Shown piece after piece: positions 8,767 through 17,840 of a stretch of DNA of 64,000 bases. A program made the translations under genes and the position numbers. The first letter of the stretch is position 1. Every line of letters starts with the position of its first letter. The notes under the pieces are model-generated. The model was not told where the DNA came from and did no database searches. It saw only the letters and a list, made by a program, of their open reading frames with translations. Location of the stretch: NCBI GenBank assembly GCA_963790545.1, contig CAWBPA010000025.1, forward strand, positions 186,001-250,000. Reading direction: 5' to 3'. This DNA is from DATBJG01 sp963790545 (GTDB lineage Bacteria > Acidobacteriota > Vicinamibacteria > Vicinamibacterales > JAMQPK01).

Positions 8767-9363
8767 ATGGCCGATCACGATTTGAATCGTTCCCCTCACC
8801 ACGCTGTCCAGTTCTACGGGAACAAGGACAGCCTGTTTACGACGGTTGCCGGGTTCCTCAGTGAAGGCCTCGTGGCTGAGCAGCCCACGATCGTGATTGC
8901 CACCGAAGATCATCGCGTGGCCATCGTCGATCGCCTGCGTGAGCGGTTTATCGATGTCGAGCTGGCCCAGCGGTGCGGCGATCTGAATTTGCTCGATGCC
9001 GAGGAGTTGCTGGCCAAGTTCATGGACGGCGACGAACCGGATCCCCAACGGTTCGAGGACCACGTGGGGACGCTGATCGACGAGACGCTGAAAGGTCGGC
9101 CGCGGACTGTCGTTCGCGCCTACGGCGAGATGGTGGATGTGCTCTGGCAAAGGGGACAGGCCGAAGCCGCGATTCGCCTCGAGGTGCTGTGGAACAAGCT
9201 GGCGCAGTCGCATGGCTTTGCGCTCCTTTGCGGCTATTCGATGGGGAACTTCTACAAGAGAGCCGAGCAGTTTCAAGCCGTGTGCGATCTGCATACGCAC
9301 GTGATGGCTTCCGAGCCGAACGTGGCCATTCTCGACTCCAAACGGAAATTGCGGCCGGCCTAA
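8767..9363 (+). CDS. MEDS-domain sensory protein (DcmR-like)
   Basis: A 198-residue protein. HHAVQFYGNKDSLFTTVAGFL, EGLVAEQPTIVIATEDHR and VVRAYGEMVDVLWQRGQ are characteristic of the MEDS (methanogen/methylotroph DcmR sensory) domain, a RecA-like fold often found as a stand-alone partner of histidine kinases or fused to them. LCGYSMGNFY near the C-terminus is also typical. There is no DNA-binding or catalytic domain, so it is probably an input module for the hybrid kinase just upstream (45 bases after the small peptide). The ligand is unknown. Confidence 0.85.
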   Translation: MADHDLNRSPHHAVQFYGNKDSLFTTVAGFLSEGLVAEQPTIVIATEDHRVAIVDRLRERFIDVELAQRCGDLNLLDAEELLAKFMDGDEPDPQRFEDHVGTLIDETLKGRPRTVVRAYGEMVDVLWQRGQAEAAIRLEVLWNKLAQSHGFALLCGYSMGNFYKRAEQFQAVCDLHTHVMASEPNVAILDSKRKLRPA

Positions 9364-9420
9364 GCCCAAACCGTTTTCAGGCTCGTACTCCACCCCTTCC
9401 AATATGCTAGGCTCGCCGAT

Positions 9421-11283
9421 GTGCGACTCATACATCGCGTCTGTCTCGGTTTTCTATTAACTCTCTGCTCCTCACAGTTGGCGTCGGGGCAGACGAGTGG
9501 CGGTGCCGAGCTCTATACGGCTCAGTGCGCGAGCTGCCACGACGGCGGCGCCGATCGTGCGCCGACGCTCGAGGCGCTGCGGACCATGTCTGCCAGTCGC
9601 GTCCTCGATTCGATGGAAATCGGGTCGATGATCTCGATGGCGCATGGCCGGACAGCCGCCGAGCGTCGTGCGATTGCCGAGTTTGTCAGTGGCAAATCGT
9701 TCGATTCACCACTTGTGACGACCCCATCACCCTCAGCCATGTGCAGCGCCGGGACCGGTTTCGCCGACCCGTTGTCCGGTCCCATCTGGAACGGGTGGGG
9801 ACAAAACGAATTGAACCGACGTTTTCAAGAGGCGACCGCCGCCGGGATCACCGCAGAGCAGGTGCCACGGCTCAAGTTGAAGTGGGTGTTTGGATTCCCT
9901 GGCGACATTCAGGCCATGGCGCAAGCGACCCTCGTTGGCGGTCGCGTGTTCGTGGGGAGCATTGCCGGCAACGTGTACTCGCTCAACGCGTCGACCGGTT
10001 GCGTCCATTGGCATTTCCAGGCTGAGACTACGGTCCGTTCCGCGGTGAGCGTCGGACGAGTTCAGTCCGAACGCGGGACGATCCATGCCGCGTTTTTTGG
10101 TGACGCGCGCGGTAACGCGTACGGCGTCGAGGCAGCCACCGGCCGGCTGTTGTGGAAGACGCGTGTCGAGAGCTTTCCGACGGCGCGCATCACCGGTTCA
10201 CCGGTATTTCACAACGGACGGTTATACGTGCCCGTGGCTTCAAGCGAAGAGGGAGCGGGTTCCCTTCCGGCCTACGAATGCTGCCGCTTCCGCGGGAGCA
10301 TCGTCGCCCTCGATGCCGCAAGCGGTGCGCAGATCTGGAAGACGTACACGATTGCCGAGGAACCAAGGCCAACGAGGAAGAACCGCATCGGGACGCAGCT
10401 GTGGGGCCCGTCGGGTGCGCCCGTCTGGTCGAGTCCGGCGGTCGATGTGAAGCGGAACGCGCTTTACGTGACGACGGGGGACAACTACAGCGATCCGGCC
10501 ACGGGTACGAGCGATGCGTTCATGGCGATGGATCTCGATTCCGGAAAGGTCTTGTGGGTAAGACAAACGACCGCCGACGATGCGTATGTGTCGGCGTGCC
10601 GATTGCCCGACAAGACCAACTGTCCGGAAGCGAAGGGGCCGGATTTTGATTTTGCCGCGTCACCGATTCTGGTGTCGCTCGCCGACGGCCGGCGTGCGCT
10701 CATTGCCGGTCAGAAATCGGGCGTGGTGCACGCGCTCGATCCGGACCGGAATGGTGAGGTCCTGTGGCAGGTGCGCCTCAGCGAGGGAGGCACCATGGGT
10801 GGGATTCAGTGGGGATCTGCCGTCGATGATCGCAACATCTATGTCGCGCTGTCGGACCTCGGACGCGTCATGCTGACGTTCAGTCAATTTACCGATGCCG
10901 ACCCCAAGCGTGGCGGCGGGATGTTTGCGCTGCGTCTCGAAAGCGGCGAGCGAGTGTGGCACACCCCGCCAGTTCCCTGCGGCAACCGACCGCGCTGCAG
11001 TCCCGCCCAGTCGGCTGCAGTCAGCGCCATTCCGGGTGTGGCGTTCTCCGGATCGTACGACGGACACCTGCGTGCGTATTCGACAATGGATGGTCGAGTG
11101 CTGTGGGACTTCGACACCGTGCGGACCTACGAGACGGTCAACGGCGTGGCCGCGCGGGGAGGATCGCTCGATGGTCCGGGTCCGGCAATCGGCGGTGGGA
11201 TGCTCTACGTGAGCTCTGGATACACCGTCGGGGGCGGGATGTCGGGCAACGTCCTGCTCGCGTTCTCAGTGGATGGAAAATGA
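9421..11283 (+). CDS. cytochrome c-PQQ-type beta-propeller dehydrogenase
   Basis: A 620-residue secreted quinoprotein. A GTG start gives a signal peptide (VRLIHRVCLGFLLTLCSSQ) cleaved near ASG-QTS. A small c-type cytochrome domain follows, with one haem site CASCH at about residue 36. From residue 115 an eight-bladed PQQ propeller runs to the end (WNGWGQNELNRRFQ, repeated Trp-docking motifs such as LYVTTGDNYS and VVHALDPDRNGEVLWQVRL). The order cytochrome-propeller and the WNGWGQ segment resemble polyvinyl-alcohol-dehydrogenase-type (cytochrome) enzymes. Known family chemistry is PQQ-dependent alcohol oxidation in the periplasm with electrons passed to the haem. The real substrate is unknown. 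The ATG two bases upstream is out of frame and stops early. Confidence 0.85.
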   Translation: MRLIHRVCLGFLLTLCSSQLASGQTSGGAELYTAQCASCHDGGADRAPTLEALRTMSASRVLDSMEIGSMISMAHGRTAAERRAIAEFVSGKSFDSPLVTTPSPSAMCSAGTGFADPLSGPIWNGWGQNELNRRFQEATAAGITAEQVPRLKLKWVFGFPGDIQAMAQATLVGGRVFVGSIAGNVYSLNASTGCVHWHFQAETTVRSAVSVGRVQSERGTIHAAFFGDARGNAYGVEAATGRLLWKTRVESFPTARITGSPVFHNGRLYVPVASSEEGAGSLPAYECCRFRGSIVALDAASGAQIWKTYTIAEEPRPTRKNRIGTQLWGPSGAPVWSSPAVDVKRNALYVTTGDNYSDPATGTSDAFMAMDLDSGKVLWVRQTTADDAYVSACRLPDKTNCPEAKGPDFDFAASPILVSLADGRRALIAGQKSGVVHALDPDRNGEVLWQVRLSEGGTMGGIQWGSAVDDRNIYVALSDLGRVMLTFSQFTDADPKRGGGMFALRLESGERVWHTPPVPCGNRPRCSPAQSAAVSAIPGVAFSGSYDGHLRAYSTMDGRVLWDFDTVRTYETVNGVAARGGSLDGPGPAIGGGMLYVSSGYTVGGGMSGNVLLAFSVDGK

Positions 11284-11314
11284 AAGTCTCAAGGCTGAAG
11301 TCTCAAGGCTGAAG
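11284..11314. repeat. tandem TCTCAAGGCTGAAG repeat between two genes
   Basis: Two copies of a 14-base unit separate the quinoprotein stop from the DUF309 start; a longer open frame through the repeat would only translate it. Same family as 3994-4036 and 17841-17926. Confidence 0.7.
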
Positions 11315-11707
11315 ATGTCCCCGTGTGATGAGTTGCCACCGCCGCAGTTGCTCGAGGGGATTGAGCAGTTCAATCGCGGCGAGTACTTCGAGCAGCACGA
11401 GACGCTCGAACTGCTCTGGCGGGCTGAGCGGCGTGACGTGCGTCGGCTCTATCAGGGAATCCTTCAGATTGGCGTTGCCTTCCACCACGTTCGCCGCCGC
11501 AATCACCATGGAGCCGTCTATATGCTGACGCGCGGCGCAAAGTATCTGGCGCCGTTCGCGCCGCGATGTCAGGGCGTCGATGTCGAGGCGCTGCTCGGCG
11601 CGGCGGCCGCGGCGCTTCGAGAAGTTGAGCGGCTCGGACCCGATCGACTGGACGAATTCGACTGGCAGCTGGCGCCGAAAATACAGAAGACGGAATATCG
11701 CGCCTAA
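11315..11707 (+). CDS. DUF309 family protein
   Basis: A 130-residue all-helical protein. The family signature FNRGEYFEQHETLELLWR is intact at residues 19-36, followed by LYQGILQIGVAFHHVRRRNH. DUF309 proteins carry this conserved HE...W motif and are structurally helical bundles of unknown activity. I start at ATG 11315 (MSPCDELPP) because the frame upstream only encodes the tandem repeat. It follows the quinoprotein by about 30 bases and may be in its transcript. Confidence 0.85.
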   Translation: MSPCDELPPPQLLEGIEQFNRGEYFEQHETLELLWRAERRDVRRLYQGILQIGVAFHHVRRRNHHGAVYMLTRGAKYLAPFAPRCQGVDVEALLGAAAAALREVERLGPDRLDEFDWQLAPKIQKTEYRA

Positions 11708-11721
11708 CCCGCTGCAGCGGG
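11708..11721. repeat. CCCGCTGCAGCGGG palindrome
   Basis: A perfect 14-base palindrome directly after the DUF309 stop. It begins the 408-base gap 11708-12115, which holds no gene. With no T-run it is not an obvious terminator. Confidence 0.55.
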
Positions 11722-11770
11722 CGGGTGCTCAGCGTGAGCTCCGCTAGCACAAATAGGCCAGGCAGAAGCC

Positions 11771-11868
11771 AGAAGGCAGAATCCAAAAGTCAGAATCGCG
11801 ATCCAAAAGTCAGAATCCACAGCTCATCAGTAGGCTCTGACTAACGTGTTTCAACTATTCTGCCTTCT
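11771..11868. repeat. inverted repeat with AGAAGGCAGAAT arms
   Basis: The arm AGAAGGCAGAAT (11771-11782) is matched by its exact reverse complement at 11857-11868. Between them CCAAAAGTCAGAATC occurs twice. Beyond the second arm, CTGTCTTCCATCC / CTATCTTCTGTCTTC continues the pyrimidine-rich theme. It lies in the leader region of the TonB receptor gene. Confidence 0.65.
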
Positions 11869-12115
11869 CGCCCCTGTCTTCCATCCTCTATCTTCTGTCT
11901 TCTCTCCGGAATTGCCGTTGACGGGGCGCTAGCTCCCGGCGAGAATATTCATCTCCGCACAATACTGAATGGGTTGCCGTGTAGGTCCCATCGGCGGCTT
12001 TGCGCTCGAACGGCCTGTGAGAAGTCATTTGCTCACCGCTCGTTGGTGTCGTCGTGTGATCCGCCAGCGTTCTGTGTCACCAGGTTTTCTATCAAAGGTC
12101 CCAATGGAGGTAGCT

Positions 12116-15100
12116 ATGCGACGAGTGGTAAGAGTTGCATCCGTCTTTGCCTGGCTGGTCGCTCTGCCGACCGTAGCCTTTGCCCAGGCGGTTATTACGG
12201 GCGTCGTCCGCGATTCGTCGGGAGCCGTGTTGCCCGGCGTGACGGTCAACGCAACCAGCCCCGTCTTGATCGAGCAGGTGCGGACAACTGTCAGCGACAG
12301 CAGTGGCCAATATCGGATTGTCGATCTGCGACCCGGGACGTACGTGGTCACGTTCGAGCTCACGGGTTTCAGCTCCGTCAAGCGCGAAGGTCTCGAGCTC
12401 TCCGGCGACTTCGTGGCGACCGTGAACGCCGACCTGCGCGTCGGGAACGTGCAGGAGACGATCACGGTCACTGGCGAGAGTCCGGTCGTCGACGTTCAGA
12501 GCTCGCAGACTTCGCGCACGCTGAGCTCCGAGGCCATCGCCAGTGTCCCGAGCGCCCGAGGGTATCAATCGTTCACGGTGCTCACGCCAGGGATCAACGT
12601 CCAAGGGGCCGATGTCGGCGGCCAGACCGGTGCGGCCTTCAGCGTGTTTCAGGGCCACGGTGGCCGGCGCAACGAAGGACAGGTTCAAGTCGATGGCTTG
12701 AGCGCCGGGTGGCAGGGGATGGGAGTCTCGAGCTACCAGCCGGAAGTGGGCGCGGCCGAAGAAGTGACCTTTGCCATCACTGGAGGCTTGGGCGAGGCAG
12801 GCACGGGCGGTCCGCAAATGAACCTCATCCCGCGCCAGGGCGGCAACACGTTGAGTGGTACCACCTTCTTTGGCTTGTCCACCGACGCCTGGCAGGGCAG
12901 CAACCTCAGCTCGGAACAGGAGGCGGCCGGCCTGCGCGCGCTCAGCGAGATCGTCAAACTGTGGGACGTCAATTTCATGTTGGGTGGTCCCATCAAGCGA
13001 GACAAGGTATGGTTTTTCTGGACCGCGCGGCACACTGGAAACAGAAACACGGTTGCTGGGATCTTCATAAACAGGAATGCCGGCGACCCGACGAAATGGA
13101 CGTATGACCCCGACCTCAATCAACAGGCGGAGGATGACACCACCGTCAAGAACATGAGCATCCGCTTGACATGGCAGGCCTCGCCGCGCAACAAGTTCGG
13201 TCTTTGGTGGGACGAACAGAAGACCTGCCAGCATTGCATTGGCGGTGGTTTTTCCGGAGGTGCCTCAGGGGCTCTGGCGTCCGGGACCCTGGCCCAGGAA
13301 GCGCAAGGCGGTAACCACAATCCGATCCGGATGGCACAGGGCACCTGGACCTCGCCAATCACCAGCCGGGTGCTCGTCGAAGCGGGATTCGGGCTCGGGC
13401 CCCGAGCGTGGTTTGGCGAAAAATGGCGGGAAGACGCCAATCCGGCATTGATTAATGTCATCGAGGCGGCTGGTGCTTTCCCGGGCATTGAGTATCGAGG
13501 ACAAGACGCGCAGCGGAACTACGGCTCGATGTACACGACCCGTGCATCGCTGTCTTACATCACCGGTGCGCACCGAATGAAGGTGGGCTTCAGGCTGCAG
13601 CAGACTCACGCGGCCTTCATCAGCTATTACAACAACGACCGCCTGCGCTACAGCTTCTCCAGCACGAACCCGACGACGCTGCGGATGTTCGGAGACCACG
13701 CGGCGGACAACCCGTTTGAAATGGACACCTTTGCGCTCTTTGCGCAGGATCAGTGGACGCTCGGTCGACTGACGCTGCAGGGCGGTCTCCGCTTCGAGCG
13801 CATTACCAGCTTCTATCCAGAGGCGCGGTTGGGACCCGAACGGTTCATTCCTGTCCAGCTCGTGTTCCCGGCGCAGAAGGGCGATCTCGGTCCAAAGGAT
13901 ATCGATCCACGATTTGGAGCGGCGTACGACCTGTTTGGAACTGGAAAGACAGCTCTCAAGGCAAGCCTCGGTCGGTATCCGACGCCCACCAACTCGTACG
14001 AGGCCTACGGCCGTTTACAGCAGCCGGCCTTCCGAGTTCCGGGCTTTACGGACCGCGCGTGGACCGACGGCAACGGCAACCGTGCTCCGGACTGCGACTT
14101 GTTGAACCCCGCGGCTCAAGACAATCGGTTGTCTGGCGGCGACCTCTGCGGCGCCTGGACGAACCAGAACTTTGGCAAGTACACCGTTTCCACGACCTAC
14201 GACGACAATGTGAATCATGGTTGGAACGTGCGCGAGTACACCTGGGATCTCTCCGTCGGCGTGCAGCAACAGCTTGCGCCGCGTGTGTCGGTGGAGGTCA
14301 ATTACGTCCGTCGCAGCTGGGGCAACCAGACCGTCACCGACAACCGTGCGTATACGGCGTCGGACTACGACCGGTTCAGCCTTACGGCGCCGGCCGATCA
14401 GCGTTTGCCTGACGGCGGTGGCTATCGGGTCAACGGGCTCTACGAGCTGAAAGTCGGCAGACCGTTCGGGCTCGTCGATAATTTCGTCACGCATGCCAAG
14501 AACTACGGTAACGGCATTGACGAAAAATATAATGGCGTGGACTTTACCGTGAACGCGCGGCTGCGAAGTGGCCTGCAACTGCAAGGGGGGTTCAACACCG
14601 GGCGAGCCACTCGGAACGATTGTGACGTCGCAGCGCAGGTCCCGGAATCGCTGATAAGCACAAATCCGGTAACCATCTTCGTGCGACGTCCCGAAGATTT
14701 CTGCGACCAATCGTCGGGGTTCTTGACCACGGGCAGCGCCCTGGCTACCTACACGGTTCCGAAGATTGACGTCCAGGTTGCCGGAACGTTCCAGAGCCGG
14801 CCCTTTGCGGGCTCCAACTTTCCGGGGATTGAATCCCAGGCCCTCACCGCGAACTGGCTCGTGACCAACGCCCAGGTCGCTCCCGAACTCGGGCGCCCAC
14901 TGGCCGGCAACACTCAGGTGATCTTCGTGAACGTCGTCGATCCGGGCACGCTTTACGGCGACCGCATCAACCAGGTCGACTTCCGCGTGTCGAAGATCCT
15001 GCGGTTCGGGAGCACACGGACGAATGTCGGGATCGATGTTTTCAACCTCTTCAACGCGAACGCAGTAAATCAGTACTTCCAGACCTACACCGGTGCCGGC

Positions 15101-15172
15101 GCGACGTGGCTTCAGCCGACGTCGCTCATTTCGGCGCGGTTCGTCAAGTTCAGCGCGCAGTTCGATTTCTAG
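12116..15172 (+). CDS. TonB-dependent receptor with N-terminal carboxypeptidase-regulatory-like domain (Oar-like)
   Basis: About 1018 residues. The signal peptide (MRRVVRVASVFAWLVALPTV) ends near AFA-QA. A CarboxypepD_reg-like beta sandwich follows (VITGVVRDSSGAVLPGVTV, … YRIVDLRPGTYVVTFEL), then a plug (ETITVTGESPVVDVQ) and a long 22-strand-type barrel ending in SAQFDF, with terminal Phe as in outer-membrane proteins. This is the Oar/SusC-like receptor type strongly expanded in acidobacteria, importing unknown large or complexed nutrients with TonB-ExbBD energy. I choose ATG 12116 rather than the ATG at 12104, because GGAGG at 12107-12111 is ideally spaced for 12116 and would lie inside the longer form. 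A terminator follows. Confidence 0.93.
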   Translation: MRRVVRVASVFAWLVALPTVAFAQAVITGVVRDSSGAVLPGVTVNATSPVLIEQVRTTVSDSSGQYRIVDLRPGTYVVTFELTGFSSVKREGLELSGDFVATVNADLRVGNVQETITVTGESPVVDVQSSQTSRTLSSEAIASVPSARGYQSFTVLTPGINVQGADVGGQTGAAFSVFQGHGGRRNEGQVQVDGLSAGWQGMGVSSYQPEVGAAEEVTFAITGGLGEAGTGGPQMNLIPRQGGNTLSGTTFFGLSTDAWQGSNLSSEQEAAGLRALSEIVKLWDVNFMLGGPIKRDKVWFFWTARHTGNRNTVAGIFINRNAGDPTKWTYDPDLNQQAEDDTTVKNMSIRLTWQASPRNKFGLWWDEQKTCQHCIGGGFSGGASGALASGTLAQEAQGGNHNPIRMAQGTWTSPITSRVLVEAGFGLGPRAWFGEKWREDANPALINVIEAAGAFPGIEYRGQDAQRNYGSMYTTRASLSYITGAHRMKVGFRLQQTHAAFISYYNNDRLRYSFSSTNPTTLRMFGDHAADNPFEMDTFALFAQDQWTLGRLTLQGGLRFERITSFYPEARLGPERFIPVQLVFPAQKGDLGPKDIDPRFGAAYDLFGTGKTALKASLGRYPTPTNSYEAYGRLQQPAFRVPGFTDRAWTDGNGNRAPDCDLLNPAAQDNRLSGGDLCGAWTNQNFGKYTVSTTYDDNVNHGWNVREYTWDLSVGVQQQLAPRVSVEVNYVRRSWGNQTVTDNRAYTASDYDRFSLTAPADQRLPDGGGYRVNGLYELKVGRPFGLVDNFVTHAKNYGNGIDEKYNGVDFTVNARLRSGLQLQGGFNTGRATRNDCDVAAQVPESLISTNPVTIFVRRPEDFCDQSSGFLTTGSALATYTVPKIDVQVAGTFQSRPFAGSNFPGIESQALTANWLVTNAQVAPELGRPLAGNTQVIFVNVVDPGTLYGDRINQVDFRVSKILRFGSTRTNVGIDVFNLFNANAVNQYFQTYTGAGATWLQPTSLISARFVKFSAQFDF

Positions 15173-15176
15173 TATG

Positions 15177-15230
15177 TAGGGGCGGGTCTTAACCCGCCCT
15201 CCTGTAGCGCGGGGGCTTTAGCCCCCGCGG
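15177..15230. repeat. two adjacent GTAG-headed palindromes
   Basis: The first is GGCGGGT-CTTA-ACCCGCC (15181-15198); the second is GCGGGGGCT-TT-AGCCCCCGC (15209-15228). Each is preceded by TGTAG. Similar elements occur at 16131-16150, 18196-18214 and 26739-26760, so this looks like a dispersed palindromic repeat. Confidence 0.75.
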
Positions 15231-15243
15231 GGGTGACGAAGAG

Positions 15244-15278
15244 GCCCGCTCCGGGGAAACTCGGAGCGGGTTTTTTTT
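15244..15278. terminator. intrinsic terminator after the TonB receptor gene
   Basis: A nine-base stem CCCGCTCCG / CGGAGCGGG with a nine-base loop is followed by eight T residues (15271-15278). It sits 70 bases after the receptor stop and just before the end of the convergent gene. It is oriented for the plus strand. The minus-strand gene ends immediately beside it. Confidence 0.9.
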
Positions 15279-15282
15279 GAAG

Positions 15283-16112
15283 TTACCTGGCCGGGCTCGG
15301 CGGCTCCGGCGGCGGCGGCGTGATCCGGCGATGCTCCATCGTCTTGTCGTGGTTGTCGCAGAACGACTCGAGCATCTCCGTGTCTGCCTGAAGGGTCAGG
15401 ACGGTCGTGACCGTCCATGGCTTCACGAACGCCTTGGGATCGTCGATGGTGATCGACAGGTCGATGTGGCCGAAGTCCCGGCGGCGAAGACGTTCTGTGA
15501 GATGAAGCGCGTCGCTGTGGGGTCGGCCCTTTGCCGTGTCGAGCCACCCGCGGTCGTTGAACCCCGTCGTTTCGATGACGAACGTCTCGCCTTCCCAGCG
15601 GCCGACGGAATATCCCAGCCATGTCGGTTCGGTAACTGGGGGTAGAGGTCGTCCGTCGGTAAAGACAGTACGAAAAATCATTCCAACGGCAGTCTCGTGC
15701 AGGAATGCGGTGACTGTGGGCGTGGAGACGATTCGATAGCTGCCAATGACGAAGTGCATGCGCGGCACGCCGGGTGGTAGACAGTACCCAAATGGATCGT
15801 CCACATGGTCGCGGCTCTCACGCTGTTTTTGAATAGCCGCGGCCCAAGGTGTCATTTGGACGTCGGCCGGGTTCAGGTCCTTCGCCAGATCAAAGAACAA
15901 TCGCTGGGAGGGAGCGCAGTCGAGACATGGCGTGGCCCAAAGGCCGGACAAATCAGGTTTGCCGTCCAGCCGTGCGCGGGAGCGGGCGCGGCAAGATTGG
16001 GTTTGCCGTCAGGGAGGCGAGGAATCCCGGGAGTGCGGTAGTTCAACCATTGCCCGTCGGCCGGTTGGGCCTGCAGTATCAGCGCTGCCAGGATGGCGAT
16101 CCTCGTCTTCAT
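15283..16112 (-). pseudogene. secreted protein of the 'GRWEGDTLVVET' family, frame-broken
   Basis: Two frames join into one protein matching the intact gene at 59530-60339. The N-terminal part (16112 down to about 15975) has a signal peptide and QWLNYRTPGIPRLPDGKPNL. The C-terminal part begins around DGKPDLSGLW (about 15960) and has YSVGRWEGETFVIETTGFND, SDALHLTERLRRRDFG and ITIDDPKAFVKPWTV. One frame change between about 15961 and 15975 separates them; all codons on both sides look conserved, so this may be a sequence error rather than a dead gene. The function is unknown; the family is secreted and often multicopy. Possibly co-transcribed with the related gene 16155-17207. Confidence 0.75.
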
Positions 16113-16130
16113 GATCGGGACGATCTCTCC

Positions 16131-16150
16131 GGCGGGTCTAAAGACCCGCC
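16131..16150. repeat. GGCGGGTCT-AA-AGACCCGCC palindrome
   Basis: Perfect nine-base arms between two paralogous minus-strand genes. Same palindrome type as 15177-15230. Confidence 0.75.
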
Positions 16151-16154
16151 TCTA

Positions 16155-17207
16155 CTATTTGTGCTTCGCATCGTCGGCGCGCGCGCCCGTCATAATGTGC
16201 AGCAGCCCACGGTTCCCTTCGTGGCACGCGTACTCGAAAACCTGTTGCGTGTCGTCCCTCGTTAACGGCATCGCGAACGTCCACGGTCGGGTCCACGTCT
16301 CGGGATCTGTAATCGTCACCTCCCACGCCAACCTGTTCGGCGCGATTGGCGTGAAACGCTCCACAATCTTCAGCCGTTCACTGTTGTACCGGTTGTTGTA
16401 GCCCATGTGGGTCCGGTCGGTGAAGTTCGTCGTTTCGACGACGAGCACGTTCCCCTCCCAGCGGCCCCTGGCGTCGCCCATGTACAAGTGGACGTTCGGC
16501 CCGACGTGCGGCCGGCCGTCGATCGGAATGATGCGCGTCTCGTGGATCATCTCGTAGCGAATGGCCACGAAATCGGGCGTCTGCAGAATCTGGTACGCGT
16601 TGCCGTAAATGGCCGGCATCATGGAGGCCGGGAGACCGCGCGTGATGCACCGGTCGTACAAGCTTCGATCGTCGGTGGAGTCGGCACGACCCTCGCCATT
16701 GCGGGCGTTGTTGAGTGCTGCGTACGCGGCTTCGCGCCGCTCGGCTTGCGGCGTCAATGCCGGGAGGCGTCCATCCGGCGGATCCACGATGAACCACGGC
16801 CGGCTGCCCTTGGCCTCGAGATGTTCGTACCAATGCGTTGGGCCGGCGCCTGTTTCAGAGCCGCCAATGCCCCCCGCAATCTTGCGCGCCTGCGCCTGCC
16901 GCTCTTTGGCAAGATTGGCGAGCGCGTTCTCGTCGAACTCGCGAGCGTCCCGGTTCTGCAGATTCCCAGGTCGTTCGAGCGGCGTGTTTGCCTCGTCCTT
17001 GTTCGTGTAGATGCCTTGAATATCGGGATGACCCCAGGGCGTTCGCCCAGGCGTGAACGCGCTCGTCGTGGCCCCGCCACCCTGGCCTGCGAATGCCGAT
17101 GCGGCGAGCCCCGCGGCCATTGCGAACGCCAGGGCGGCCCGAATCCCGAATCCGCAGGCGCTTCCCGAATCCCCAATCCCCAACCCCGAATCCCCAGTGT
17201 TCTTCAT
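16155..17207 (-). CDS. secreted protein of the 'GRWEGDTLVVET' family
   Basis: A 350-residue protein. After a hydrophobic leader (RAALAFAMAAGLAASAFAG), it shows WGHPDIQGIYTNKDEANTPLERP, … RGLPASMMPAIYGN, then the family core DGRPHVGPNVHLYMGDARGR / WEGNVLVVETTNFTDRT, ERLKIVERFTPIAP and ITDPETWTRPWT. The start ATG overlaps the stop of the upstream DinB-like gene as ATGA, which favours this start. However, the first 20 codons (NTGDSGLGIGDSGSACG) are translated repeat DNA, so the signal peptide has an odd polar extension. The function is unknown; the protein is predicted periplasmic or extracellular. Confidence 0.8.
   Translation of the reverse strand: MKNTGDSGLGIGDSGSACGFGIRAALAFAMAAGLAASAFAGQGGGATTSAFTPGRTPWGHPDIQGIYTNKDEANTPLERPGNLQNRDAREFDENALANLAKERQAQARKIAGGIGGSETGAGPTHWYEHLEAKGSRPWFIVDPPDGRLPALTPQAERREAAYAALNNARNGEGRADSTDDRSLYDRCITRGLPASMMPAIYGNAYQILQTPDFVAIRYEMIHETRIIPIDGRPHVGPNVHLYMGDARGRWEGNVLVVETTNFTDRTHMGYNNRYNSERLKIVERFTPIAPNRLAWEVTITDPETWTRPWTFAMPLTRDDTQQVFEYACHEGNRGLLHIMTGARADDAKHK
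17138..17195. repeat. GAATCCCCAATCCCC repeat inside a start region
   Basis: CCCGAATCCCGAATCC and GAATCCCCAATCCCCAACC repeats lie within the first codons of the preceding entry. They give a Gly/Asp/Ser/Ile-rich leader in translation. Confidence 0.7.
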
Positions 17208-17720
17208 ACCTGTCTCCTGATTCCAGCTTCGAGTGGCGCCAGTGGAATGGCGCCGCTCGTCTGATTGAGTCCCGTGACGACGCGCCTCAAATAGCCGGCT
17301 TGCGCCAGGTGATAGGCCGCGTGCGTGCACAAGTGGAGAAGAAATCGATCGGTCGGCAAATCGCGCCCGAAGACTTTTTCTGGAAACACGCCGTCGAACA
17401 TATCCGAGTGGAGTGCGGGTAGGACTTTGCGGACGATGCGGATGGCCGCCTGGATCTCTCCGATGACTTCGCTTCGTGTCCCGGATCGTCGCGAAAACTC
17501 GTCCTCGCGGTCGCGAACGTAGTGCGTGTTGCCCAGCACTGCACCCACGTAGGTACTGAACGTTGCCCGCAACATGCAGGGCCAGATTGCCAGCGGAATT
17601 GGTCACGCCCGGGACCGTCTTCCACAGGCTCTGGTCATCTGGAAACAACTCCAGCTCCCGTTGAAAGCCCTCGAGCTCGCGGATGAGAAAGATGGCAATC
17701 GTGGCCGCCAGATCGGTCAT
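17204..17720 (-). pseudogene. DinB/DUF1572-like protein, one frame break
   Basis: The N-terminal frame starts at ATG 17720 (MTDLAATIAIFLIRELEGF … NLALHVAGNVQYL). The second half continues in another frame (YVGAVLGNTHYVRDREDEFS … LHLCTHAAYHLAQAGYLRR) to a stop at 17204. The combined 170-residue product matches the DinB four-helix-bundle fold, including the conserved N-terminal His-Val-x-Gly and the C-terminal HxxYHxxQ metal-binding segment. The break is near 17550. DinB-type proteins are metal-dependent, thiol- or damage-linked enzymes; the exact role here is unknown. The end overlaps the next gene by ATGA. Confidence 0.75.
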
Positions 17721-17840
17721 GGTCCCCGGGCCAGTTATACCACTCTGATGGGGAGGATAGGGAGCATAGGGAGGTTGAGGCGGATCGTGAAGATACGGGC
17801 CAACCCGCCCAACGTCTTCCACGTCCAATGAGCAAGAAAC

